This document shows positions 14,046-21,775 of a DNA stretch of 36,129 nt, one piece after another. The stretch's first letter is position 1. Each line of letters opens with the position of its first letter. Under the pieces are notes generated by a model. It did not search any database. It was not told the origin of the DNA and saw nothing but the letters and a program-made list of their open reading frames with translations. This DNA is from a virus, in the IMG/VR virus record IMGVR_UViG_3300020183_000237, positions 1-36,129 of that record; one strand, given 5' to 3'. The translations under genes and the position numbers were made by a program.

Positions 14046-14574
14046 TGCCAAATAAGGAAACTTTACTAGACATAACAGTTAGATCACCTTGATAATGACC
14101 CGTGGCAGCATAAGACTTTCCGGGGAAATTATTCAATTTTGCAAAACGAAGTTGGCCAATCAACATTCCAGTCTGCAATGGTAACTTATGTCGCTGATTA
14201 AGATTGTGGATCTCCAATGTGACACGGCCACAAAAACCAGGATCGATATATCCTGCTAGGGCATGATTGTATCCCTCTCGTCCTCTTGAACTTTTTAACT
14301 GAAAAATGCTTTCGCAATCATTTGGTACGCGAATAACTTCTTGCGTCACCGCCAAAATAAATTCATTTGGTTCCAACCAATAAACATTATCAATATTTAC
14401 TTTCTGCCAATGGCAGCGTTGTTCTTCAGGACCAATTGCAAGTCCCTCAACCAAAATCTCATCGCCTAATTTGACATCATAAGATGCTGGGTTCAATTGT
14501 TCCAAGTTGAATGGCTCAATCATGTGCAGAGAGTTTGCATATAATTCAATTTCATGATCAACAAGAGTCGCCAT
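14029..14574 (-). CDS. dcd: dCTP deaminase (Dcd family)
   Basis: Converts dCTP to dUTP (or, in bifunctional forms, directly to dUMP), feeding dUMP to thymidylate synthase. The trimeric-fold signature is complete: LNPASYDVKLGD near residues 27-38, IFQLKSSRGREG, then AGYIDPGFCGRVTLEIHN with the catalytic Glu, and LPLQTGMLIGQLRF. The start is ATG 14574 (MATLVDHEIELYA), giving 181 aa, the usual length; the frame opens further upstream but that part is not conserved-looking. It cooperates with ThyX (24093-24755) and ribonucleotide reductase, with the methyltransferase homologue overlapping its 3' end. Confidence 0.9.
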   Translation of the reverse strand: MATLVDHEIELYANSLHMIEPFNLEQLNPASYDVKLGDEILVEGLAIGPEEQRCHWQKVNIDNVYWLEPNEFILAVTQEVIRVPNDCESIFQLKSSRGREGYNHALAGYIDPGFCGRVTLEIHNLNQRHKLPLQTGMLIGQLRFAKLNNFPGKSYAATGHYQGDLTVMSSKVSLFGNVEAA

Positions 14575-14731
14575 AATCAGTGTTTTTAAAGGTTGTTTGT
14601 AATCCCAGGAACTTGCCCGACACGCAAGGTTTTCATTCAACCCAATTGGAATTCCGCCAACTGATCGATGCCATTCAAAAATCTATTGAGCAATTTAATT
14701 TCAGCATGGCAGAGTATGTTCTTGATAGTTT

Positions 14732-14968
14732 TTACTTATCGACATGAGGCTCTACATAGAAACCACTACCGGTTTCCACTTTCCGCATCCGGGCAAATGT
14801 GTCCCATGCTTCTTGGACAGCATCCAGTCGATGAGGATTCTCCTTGAGGCGCCACCAAGGCATGTTCATATAGGAAAGATATACCTCACGAAAATGGTTC
14901 AGCGCCCTTTGTAACTCAGGACTGTAATGGCTGAAGTCCCGCTTGCCTTCCTCGTGATAAGCTCGCAT
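14732..14968 (-). CDS. Hypothetical protein, 78 aa
   Basis: ATG 14968 follows the six T residues of the terminator behind ribonucleotide reductase without a gap, so it has no ribosome site. It is soluble and helical with several Trp, Tyr and Met (EVYLSYMNMPWWRLKENPHRLDAVQEAW). The family is unknown. The short 14575-14731 gap before dCTP deaminase contains no convincing gene. Confidence 0.55.
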   Translation of the reverse strand: MRAYHEEGKRDFSHYSPELQRALNHFREVYLSYMNMPWWRLKENPHRLDAVQEAWDTFARMRKVETGSGFYVEPHVDK

Positions 14969-14992
14969 AAAAAAGGGGGGCCGTGGCCCCCC
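14969..14992 (-). terminator. Intrinsic terminator after ribonucleotide reductase
   Basis: On the minus strand a GC stem (GGGGGGC/GCCCCCC, 14986-14992 with 14975-14981) with a 4-nt loop is followed by six T residues. It lies 12 bp after the reductase stop codon and directly before the next ATG. Confidence 0.85.
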
Positions 14993-15004
14993 AGTGTATC
15001 GACC

Positions 15005-18000
15005 CTAGATTTGCTTTCCCGCTTGATCATTGTCCTTTCCTACAGTCGATAAACACTTATCGGAATCACAGCCAGCAGCACCTTTTAGTTCATAAGATGC
15101 ATTGTCATATTGAGCCAATAAGTCAAGCAAGCTAGTATCTTTGCTTAAGGTAACCCTAGAGGCAGCTACACAACTCATCCAACGATCATAGGTTTCTTTG
15201 TCAATTGGTTCAAACGGCAAGCGAGGGAAGGTTTCGTTTGAATCAAAACGAGCTAATAACGCCGCAGAAATGTACCCATTATCCTGTTGAATAGTATCGT
15301 AAATTAATTTACTCAAAGACGGAATTTCGTTTTCTTGATATTCTATGGTTGCAGAGGTATTGTGATCAGTGTAATAATTCTGAACTTGCATATACAGCCC
15401 AAACTGTGCTTCCACTGGAAGCTTGCTCAGGTCATATTGATCGCAACCAGGCAGATCCGCCCAGGAGACTGCTGTCGGAATTTCTACTAGGACTTCTTGA
15501 ACTCGCGGGTCGTTAATGTCGTCGAGTAGGTTGCCTTGATCGTCTTTTGCACTTTGCGCTGGGATGACGGAATAACCATAATCGCGCAGAGCGCTAACCA
15601 AAGGATCATTAACCCCAAAAGTGATACGACGAATAAATCGTTGCGCCTTTGGCGGGTGCCAACCCGGCGAAGCACCGGTAAGCAAGGATTTTGACCCTGC
15701 CGGTTGTACCGTAGTAAATCGGTTTGGTAGCTTGAGACCATTTAAAGTACAGTAATCTTTGATACCCTGAATAGCGGCTCGACGCCACCGCTGCAGATAC
15801 TTTCGCTCTGCTTCCTTATACATTCTACCGGCTCTGCCTCTTGGGCGGCCATTCATCATCCAACCAAGCCACTCAGATCCGAAGGCATGAACAAAAAAGT
15901 CAAACATACCAGTAAAACTGACGCCAACGATAGGATCGTTTTCACGGCTATACTGCAAACGTTCTGGGATAAATTTATGCTGTAACAATGCTGCAACTTG
16001 AAGGCCGCCAGCGTAGAAGGCGTTATGTTGCAATTTTTTATCTTGTGGATTGATAGTATTGAGGTGGATTTCAGAAAGATTACAAAGATTATCTCGCATA
16101 ATGATTTCACCGCACTGTCCAACTAGATGCTGGCTCCCAAGAGTGAATGCATGCGTATTAGGCACGGTACAGCAATAAACCTTGTCAGCTTTATGCGAAA
16201 AATCAATCGAAACAATCTTATTTGACCTAGATTTAAGTTGATAACGAACGGTGCGATTAGCAAAAGATTTTAGCCGTTGAAAATTTACGTTTTGAGCAAG
16301 TTTGACTGAGCTTGCTTGACTGATAACCAGCCGATAAGTTGGCTTGACCACATAAATACCTCCGCGCATGCTCCCGAAGTCTTTAAGACCTCCGGCCCTA
16401 ACAGGCCCAATCTTGCTTTCGATTCCTAGTGTGCTAAATAAAACGACCAAGCCCTCAAGAAATTCACGGCTAATGCTAGTGATCGAATAACCAAATCCAT
16501 TGATACTGTCCTGGGCAGTGCCGTCAGCATCAAATAGACCAGCTATAAATTCATACTTACAATTGTTTGTCCAATTCAACACGTCAGTGGGGAATGTTTT
16601 CTTGTATGTACGCGCCCAGTCGTACATGTCTTCCTCCATGCTCGTCAGGCTTTTTAGGAATCCGGTAGCAGTAAGTCCAGTCTCAACGCCTACGGTAATG
16701 CCGCTTTGTACAGTCTTTTCAACTAAGCCAATTTCATGTTGAGATGCACACAGTTTTTTCACACAGATCTCTTTAGGCTTATAGATTCGGCACATTGCGC
16801 GTTTGTCTTTCGTTGAAGTTCCATCGCCAATCAAAAATCCTTTAAGGTAAGCACCATTGACTTCAACTGTGCCTTGGACCGGACCAGTCTTGGCCATCAT
16901 CAACTTATCATTAACCCTTAGGTCTTTAAGTTGCACCCTAGTGCCATCTTCAAGAATAAATTTATGATATCGAGTCGCGGAAATTTTCAGTCCACTGTGT
17001 AGGGTGATCGTGTAAATATCTTGGTCATGGGCGGTGACACGAAAATTGTCAATCTCCACCCATTTATTCCCGTCATGAATCTCAACAGTTTTACCAACAA
17101 GATCCTCAATGGGATAATACCCCCTGCGGGTCATCACAATTGTACCAGCGGCAAAGCAAGGGTTAAGTCCATAACGGTCCATTCGATGATTAATAATCCG
17201 GTTATTGGTCGGCTGGCCATCAAGGTGGGCTAGTTCAATCAGATAATCACGCGCCAGCTCGCGCCCCTTAGTCGCGTATAATTCAAGAAACTTTAATTTC
17301 TTTTCTAGAGAATTCAACAAGTCAGCGTTCGCTCTGGCAACGGCTTCAGGAACATACATGATCGCCCCTTCGCCAGACCAATATTGCTTGGTCACAGCAT
17401 TCTGAACCTCCCGTAGGGTCGGCTTATGATGGAAGCACCTCGTATGATTTGCCATTCTTAGTGCTTCTTTTACAGGATTAACGCTCCAATTGCCGTCTAT
17501 ATCTTGCTTGTAAAGGCCATCTTTTGCTTCTGTGGCAGCGGAATCGCCAGAACTAAACTGTCGCATGCCGGCACTACGACGAATGTTCCCAGCAACAACA
17601 GCGCTAGCAGCCTCGTCGATAATCAGACAGGTCTCTACCGAGTCGAGTTTGCGCCCTACGGCGGCCGTTAAGACCCCCGCAACGCGCTCTAGGGTGGTCT
17701 GTAGCCGGACAGGGTTAGCGGTGCCTCCAAAGCCCTTCAGGGGCTCTCCTGCTTGGCGCACTTGACTTAGATCCAACACTACTTCGGCGTCGATACACAA
17801 AGTATCATCGCCCTCGGCCTCTGCCGGCATTCCAACTGCTAATTCGATCAAGCCCTGGTAAGCCGAAGCCCAACCATGGCGAGAATCACCAATGGTTAAG
17901 TGGATAACTGGATTTTCATTATTGATACCAACCATTCGGATAGTGGTGTCAGGGCTGCCACCTACCATACCCGTATTTTGCACAACGTGAGTAATATGAA

Positions 18001-18403
18001 GCCCCCTGCGAATTTTGGGCAACTTTTCGATTGTTTCTTTCTCAAGAACAGCTCCAGTTCCAGTTCCCATCATTGCCAGCTCCATCAGAAGGCCAAACAT
18101 TGGCACTTCATCAAGATGCATAGAACAACAATTATAGAAACCAGGAAAGTTCTCAGCCCTTTTTGCCCATTCGGTTCCTGCTACCCACAGCGAACGCCCA
18201 CTTGGCAAGCAATGCTGTCGTTGGGCCATATCCATTGCCAATTGACGTTGCTCGTCAGAAAATTTACCAACATCAGCAATCGCATTAATTGTCCGCGTTA
18301 TTGCCTCTTCGTAATTTTCCCTGACGCCATCAGGCTTTCGGCGGGAATATGAACGATAGAAAACGGCCGGCGCAGAAGGCGCAGTAGAGCGAAATTCGGA
18401 CAT
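15005..18403 (-). CDS. nrdJ: Class II ribonucleotide reductase, monomeric RTPR type, with intein
   Basis: Uses adenosylcobalamin to reduce ribonucleoside triphosphates to deoxy forms. The 1132-aa product contains an intein at residues 416-763; the spliced enzyme would be 784 aa, near the normal length. N-terminal features are LPSGRSLWVAGT, FYNCCSMHLDE (first redox cysteine), MMGTGTG and FGGTANPVRL...AVVAGNIRRSAG. After splicing, NP joins CGEI, which carries the radical-forming cysteine and the neighbouring Glu; NLCNLSEI has the second redox cysteine, and the C-terminus has CDSDKC, the swinging dithiol pair. The start is ATG 18403. The glutaredoxin at 19117 may recycle it. A strong terminator follows. 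A B12-dependent enzyme ties it to a host that makes or imports cobalamin or pseudocobalamin. Confidence 0.93.
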   Translation of the reverse strand: MSEFRSTAPSAPAVFYRSYSRRKPDGVRENYEEAITRTINAIADVGKFSDEQRQLAMDMAQRQHCLPSGRSLWVAGTEWAKRAENFPGFYNCCSMHLDEVPMFGLLMELAMMGTGTGAVLEKETIEKLPKIRRGLHITHVVQNTGMVGGSPDTTIRMVGINNENPVIHLTIGDSRHGWASAYQGLIELAVGMPAEAEGDDTLCIDAEVVLDLSQVRQAGEPLKGFGGTANPVRLQTTLERVAGVLTAAVGRKLDSVETCLIIDEAASAVVAGNIRRSAGMRQFSSGDSAATEAKDGLYKQDIDGNWSVNPVKEALRMANHTRCFHHKPTLREVQNAVTKQYWSGEGAIMYVPEAVARANADLLNSLEKKLKFLELYATKGRELARDYLIELAHLDGQPTNNRIINHRMDRYGLNPCFAAGTIVMTRRGYYPIEDLVGKTVEIHDGNKWVEIDNFRVTAHDQDIYTITLHSGLKISATRYHKFILEDGTRVQLKDLRVNDKLMMAKTGPVQGTVEVNGAYLKGFLIGDGTSTKDKRAMCRIYKPKEICVKKLCASQHEIGLVEKTVQSGITVGVETGLTATGFLKSLTSMEEDMYDWARTYKKTFPTDVLNWTNNCKYEFIAGLFDADGTAQDSINGFGYSITSISREFLEGLVVLFSTLGIESKIGPVRAGGLKDFGSMRGGIYVVKPTYRLVISQASSVKLAQNVNFQRLKSFANRTVRYQLKSRSNKIVSIDFSHKADKVYCCTVPNTHAFTLGSQHLVGQCGEIIMRDNLCNLSEIHLNTINPQDKKLQHNAFYAGGLQVAALLQHKFIPERLQYSRENDPIVGVSFTGMFDFFVHAFGSEWLGWMMNGRPRGRAGRMYKEAERKYLQRWRRAAIQGIKDYCTLNGLKLPNRFTTVQPAGSKSLLTGASPGWHPPKAQRFIRRITFGVNDPLVSALRDYGYSVIPAQSAKDDQGNLLDDINDPRVQEVLVEIPTAVSWADLPGCDQYDLSKLPVEAQFGLYMQVQNYYTDHNTSATIEYQENEIPSLSKLIYDTIQQDNGYISAALLARFDSNETFPRLPFEPIDKETYDRWMSCVAASRVTLSKDTSLLDLLAQYDNASYELKGAAGCDSDKCLSTVGKDNDQAGKQI
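16115..17158 (-). mobile_element. Intein with LAGLIDADG homing endonuclease in nrdJ
   Basis: A 348-aa in-frame insertion begins at Cys416 (CFAAGTIVMTRRGYYPIEDL, block A) and has a block B TxxH (ISATRYHKF). Two LAGLIDADG-type motifs follow, LKGFLIGDGTS and FIAGLFDADGT. The end has block F (CCTVPNTHAFTL) and finishes LVGQ directly before the +1 Cys. Canonical inteins end HN; here the last residues are Gly-Gln. The +1 nucleophile is the reductase's own radical cysteine, so the enzyme cannot work unless the intein leaves precisely. Whether the endonuclease is active is not visible, but both acidic motif residues are present. Confidence 0.9.
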
Positions 18404-18435
18404 GGATTTTTTAAGTGCGAGTTTAGACTTCCTAG

Positions 18436-18741
18436 TTAATCAAGCAATTCCCTGCAATCTTGGCTATCCAAAAGATCGGAAAGTCCAGGGAACAACTGTG
18501 AACTTTCGCCAAGCGTTCGACGCATTGATGCATTAAACAACTCTGCGACGAGACTCAATTGATAGTGGCTTCTAGCGTTAGACAGCATCCTTTTACGAAT
18601 AGCGGTCCATTCTTCGATATGTTGCTTGTGTAGGTAAAACAAAAAAACCACCGCTTGTGCGTGGCCATTTTGCTCTAACAATCTACTAATGCAACTAATG
18701 CACCGAGTGATCAATAAGCGATCAACGCTGTTGTCAGCCAC
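18436..18741 (-). CDS. Hypothetical helical protein, 101 aa
   Basis: The frame opens further upstream at 18819 but would overlap all of the 44-aa gene; GTG 18741 gives the compact overlap GTGGCTGA with that gene's stop, so I prefer it. The protein is helical and basic with three cysteines (LLITRCISCISRLLEQNGHAQAVVFLFYLHKQHIEEW). It lies just before the reductase. Function unknown. Confidence 0.5.
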   Translation of the reverse strand: MADNSVDRLLITRCISCISRLLEQNGHAQAVVFLFYLHKQHIEEWTAIRKRMLSNARSHYQLSLVAELFNASMRRTLGESSQLFPGLSDLLDSQDCRELLD

Positions 18742-18868
18742 GGCCCTGGCCACGATAACGTTTCTTTCCCCTTCGAGGTTTAGAGCGCAACCCGGTGCCC
18801 TGAGCGGTCTTTTTGCCAATGCGTTCCATTGGCTTGTTGTTTCCAGAAATGGTTCTCTTGGTTGGCAT
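18734..18868 (-). CDS. Small Arg/Lys-rich protein, 44 aa
   Basis: ATG 18868 follows the stop of the membrane-protein gene by two bases (TGACCATG). The protein begins MPTKRTISGNNKPMERIG and ends RSKPRRGRKRYRGQGRG, a strongly basic tail, with no hydrophobic segment. It resembles the other very small basic phage proteins in this window (3401-3553, 35221-35406) in composition, and may contact DNA. Confidence 0.55.
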   Translation of the reverse strand: MPTKRTISGNNKPMERIGKKTAQGTGLRSKPRRGKKRYRGQGRG

Positions 18869-18870
18869 GG

Positions 18871-19104
18871 TCAATCGCGCTCCCAGAGCGGCGTAAAACG
18901 GAACGGCGGCAATGCCATTCCCAATCTAGCGAGATCTTTTTTAAGCGCTCTGTAAAGCAGGTAAGCCTTTATGAACATTACTGCATTTAAAAATACAAGC
19001 TTAGTCTTGACTGAGATAATTGCACTAAAGATTGCAGCATCTTGAGGAAACAGCACAACTAAGCAAAACAGATAACCCCAGATCAGCAACGCGGATGTCG
19101 TCAT
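18871..19104 (-). CDS. Small two-pass membrane protein, 77 aa
   Basis: Two hydrophobic segments: ALLIWGYLFCLVVLF near the N-terminus, and LVFLNAVMFIKAYLLY in the middle. A conserved-looking basic C-terminus (LARLGMALPPFRFTPLWERD) follows. Phages often carry such small membrane proteins of unknown role. ATG 19104 is close behind the glutaredoxin gene, so it belongs to the same transcript. Confidence 0.6.
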   Translation of the reverse strand: MTTSALLIWGYLFCLVVLFPQDAAIFSAIISVKTKLVFLNAVMFIKAYLLYRALKKDLARLGMALPPFRFTPLWERD

Positions 19105-19116
19105 GAAATAGTTTGC

Positions 19117-19329
19117 CTAGATACCGCGCTTCTGGACTAATCTCCTGAGTTCATTAAAACCTCCAATAAGTTCCATGTTTTCGCCCACGACTTTGTAAAT
19201 AGCAGGATAAGTTGGCCATTCATCGCACTCAAAAAAGCGATATTCAACTTTGCAGTTTAAGAAATCAAAAAGTGCTTGTGCCCGAGCGCACCAAGGGCAT
19301 TCTATTTTTGTGTACATAATAAAATCCAT
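19117..19329 (-). CDS. Glutaredoxin-like thiol oxidoreductase
   Basis: A 70-aa thioredoxin-fold protein with the active site CPWC (residues 10-13 of MDFIMYTKIECPWCARAQAL) and a C-terminal VVGENMELIGGFNEL block matching the glutathione-binding loop (the usual TVP is replaced by the VGENMELIGG region). The first cysteine is the nucleophile. The start is ATG 19329 with GGGAG 4 nt upstream; the frame opens earlier inside the primase gene. The likely job is reducing the phage ribonucleotide reductase, whose gene lies 700 bp downstream. Confidence 0.8.
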   Translation of the reverse strand: MDFIMYTKIECPWCARAQALFDFLNCKVEYRFFECDEWPTYPAIYKVVGENMELIGGFNELRRLVQKRGI

Positions 19330-19348
19330 TTGCTCCCATCCCTGAGTG

Positions 19349-20932
19349 TTAGCTTTCTTCATGGGTGGCAAATGTCTGTAAGCACATTATATCTTCAATA
19401 TGCCGTAGAACGCCCGGCGACTTATCCACATTAATTGTTGGCATGACAATTGGTCTTAATTGATTAATGTAATGAGGTTCTGCCACACTTAAAACTGCCA
19501 TCAAGTTTGCCGGATCAATATACATGCCAAAATTTTCTGCCTCAAATATTCTAGAATATAACCATCTAAGAGATGGCGTTTGAATTTTATCCATTAAAGG
19601 CCTGCAATAATCACGAAGTTCAGGTGCGTGAATATAAAGCCGTATTAATCTTTTCTCGGTCGATAATCTAGTTTGATGAGGCGATGGTTTCTGCCATTGC
19701 TTTGTAAATGAAACTTTGCACAGGTTGCTCATCCATTCACCAGCAAGCCTTGCAGCGCCTGCGTTTTCTGGCATCAATACTTGAGTCGCCTTGTCAACAT
19801 AATATTGACGCAAAGCCGGTGACTGAATACTTTCAATTAATTTGAGAATAGCTTGCTCAGCCTTGGCCACAAAGGCTGTGTCATTTCGATCAAGATTAGC
19901 TAGCCAGGAATCAATCTGCCAGTCGAGCCATGGTAATGCACTATTAATAACTTGGTAAAAGTCGTGATCAGTTGAGCGAAGACATTCGTCAGGATCCATG
20001 CCTTCAGGCAATTCCGCAATACTGATTGTGATTCTGCCTTGACAAGCGACTGGCCCAGCTATTTTAATAAACTGTTCAACCGCTTTCTTGCCACCATTAT
20101 CATTGTCATAACATACAATAAATCGCGAAGTCCTACGTGCTAATCTATTTATTATCTCAATGTCTGGTGCTGAAGTCCCTTGCATAGCAACAACATTTTT
20201 GATGCCATGCTGCCATAACGACATCACATCAAAATGACCCTCAACGAAAATGACGCTATCAGCTTCACGAATTGCTTCTAGTGCATGATATTCATTGAAT
20301 ACTAACTTTGATTTATCAAATAGTTCTGACGTACTAGAATTTTTGTATTTTGGCAACTGTTCAGCTTTTGTTGATCGACCAGTAAATCCAACAATTTGTC
20401 CCTTATGATTGCAAATTGGAACAGTAATTCTTTCAGCAAAAAAGCCGTCAACCGCATAGCCAATTCCAAAGTGTTTGGCAGTTGCGGGTTGAATATTTCG
20501 ATCAAGTAAAATTTGACGGATGCGTTCTGCTCTCGGATCTTTAAGAGCAGTCCGAAAATTTTCCTGCTGCTTATTGAGTTGATTTAAAGCTGAAAGATAT
20601 CTTGCACGTAATCTGGCAGCAAGTTGTGGATCTTCGTTTTCTCGTTCGACTTCGATTTTAAATCCATTAGCAATCCGCTCAATTGATTCGGTGAAGCTGA
20701 GCCCAAATTTTTGCTGGACAAAGGCAACCGAATCACTTCCCCCTTTGCAAACAAAACAAAAACAAAGGTTCTTGTCATCATTAATTGTCAGCGATGGATT
20801 TGTATCGTTGTGCCAAGGACATTTTGCAATGAACTCTCGGCCGACTCTTTTTAGCTTAACGCCTTGATTTTCAAGAACAGCAGAAATTGGAAGTTCACGG
20901 ACCGCTTCAATCGTTTTGATTTTGATCTTCAT
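19349..20932 (-). CDS. DnaG-type DNA primase
   Basis: Makes RNA primers at the replication fork with the DnaB-like helicase (30815-32596). The CHC2 zinc finger is at residues 38-62 (C38, H41, C59, C62). Then comes the catalytic core (GRITVPICNHKGQIVGFTGRS-like region, seen as ITVPICNHKGQIVGFTGR) and TOPRIM motifs VIFVEGHFDVMSLWQHG (conserved Glu) and FIVCYDNDNGGKKA (DxD). A C-terminal helical region (KRLIRLYIHAPELRDYC) resembles the helicase-interaction domain of bacterial DnaG. Length 527 aa is close to cellular DnaG, longer than many phage primases. The start is ATG 20932. Confidence 0.9.
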   Translation of the reverse strand: MKIKIKTIEAVRELPISAVLENQGVKLKRVGREFIAKCPWHNDTNPSLTINDDKNLCFCFVCKGGSDSVAFVQQKFGLSFTESIERIANGFKIEVERENEDPQLAARLRARYLSALNQLNKQQENFRTALKDPRAERIRQILLDRNIQPATAKHFGIGYAVDGFFAERITVPICNHKGQIVGFTGRSTKAEQLPKYKNSSTSELFDKSKLVFNEYHALEAIREADSVIFVEGHFDVMSLWQHGIKNVVAMQGTSAPDIEIINRLARRTSRFIVCYDNDNGGKKAVEQFIKIAGPVACQGRITISIAELPEGMDPDECLRSTDHDFYQVINSALPWLDWQIDSWLANLDRNDTAFVAKAEQAILKLIESIQSPALRQYYVDKATQVLMPENAGAARLAGEWMSNLCKVSFTKQWQKPSPHQTRLSTEKRLIRLYIHAPELRDYCRPLMDKIQTPSLRWLYSRIFEAENFGMYIDPANLMAVLSVAEPHYINQLRPIVMPTINVDKSPGVLRHIEDIMCLQTFATHEES

Positions 20933-21083
20933 ACTTTAAATCCGGTGGCTTTGGAGCTGTAGCAGCAGAATATATGATCGCCAATGACGCAACCAATGGC
21001 GTCATAGCAATCGTGTAAATAGCCATACGTCCAGCTAGGGGGTCAATCCAACCGGGTATTGGTCTCCTCGTGGGACAGTTCAA
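20907..21083 (-). CDS. Small membrane protein, 39-58 aa
   Basis: From ATG 21026 the product is MAIYTIAMTPLVASLAIIYS followed by AATAPKPPDLKYEDQNQND: one membrane helix then a proline/acid tail. An in-frame TTG at 21083 would add a RRPIPGWIDPLAGR segment that looks conserved, so I give the longer span. It overlaps the first 26 bases of the primase gene, suggesting coupled translation. Function unknown. Confidence 0.45.
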   Translation of the reverse strand: MNCPTRRPIPGWIDPLAGRMAIYTIAMTPLVASLAIIYSAATAPKPPDLKYEDQNQND

Positions 21084-21088
21084 GCTAT

Positions 21089-21760
21089 CTAAAAAAGACG
21101 GCCCTGTCCAGACTCATCCAGAATTTCTTCTGATTCCACGACTGCACACCCAGCATTCACGAGGATTTTGTTGACGTGCTTGGATGGAATTCTGTTAGAA
21201 GTTCCCTCTAGGTATAGAAGTATTGCATTTTTCTCATTCTCCTCTAGTTTGCAGATCAGTTCTGCAGCCTGTTCTTTGTATGCAATTGTAAAATCAATCT
21301 CGTCTGGCTCCAACGGCTCAGACGGCATTGCCTGGTCCTTGAGTTCAAGCGGCGGTCCCGAACATGCACTGCGAGTTTCCTTCCATTCATCAAGAGTAAT
21401 TTCGAGTTTACGAGCAATTTCAATATCGGAATCACCTTGGTATAAAAACTTGCGCCCCTTAATCCATCGCTCACGCATTTTATGCGACAAACGCATTGCA
21501 TAAGTTCTGTCGCGTACCCAGTGAAGCAATTCGCCGCGTATTGTTGGCGTAGCTAAACTTGAAAACTTGTATCCAGACTCAGGATCATATCGATAACTGG
21601 CCTTGCATAGGCCCTCAAAAGCAACTCCCTCCAAGATCCCATATTCAATCCCGGTAGTTCGTTGTATTCGCCAAGCCTCACGCCTTGCTAGATTTAAATT
21701 ATTTGTTGCCAACTTTTGCTGTTCCGGCGATAGTTGATACTTGGGAGATATTCTGGCCAT
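21089..21760 (-). CDS. Sigma-70-like protein with clear region 2 only
   Basis: Residues about 41-86 (GVAFEGLCKASYRYDPESGYKFSSLATPTIRGELLHWVRDR) match region 2 of type III/SigF-like sigma factors, including the "F.P..G.KFSS.A...IRG...H..RD" core that binds core polymerase and melts the -10. A DSDIEIARKLEITLDEWKETR segment resembles region 3/HTH. A classical region 4 HTH for the -35 is not evident. Located between primase and terminase. It could direct host polymerase to phage promoters. Confidence 0.7.
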   Translation of the reverse strand: MARISPKYQLSPEQQKLATNNLNLARREAWRIQRTTGIEYGILEGVAFEGLCKASYRYDPESGYKFSSLATPTIRGELLHWVRDRTYAMRLSHKMRERWIKGRKFLYQGDSDIEIARKLEITLDEWKETRSACSGPPLELKDQAMPSEPLEPDEIDFTIAYKEQAAELICKLEENEKNAILLYLEGTSNRIPSKHVNKILVNAGCAVVESEEILDESGQGRLF

Positions 21761-21775
21761 CTTTATATCTATTTA

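Noticed and set aside
14575-14731. Tiny frames between dCTP deaminase and the 78-aa gene
   Set aside because: Only 10-16 codons with ATG or no start codon; not distinguishable from chance.
17900-18352. 150-codon plus-strand frame opposite ribonucleotide reductase
   Set aside because: Antisense to conserved reductase sequence; His- and Ser-rich shadow.
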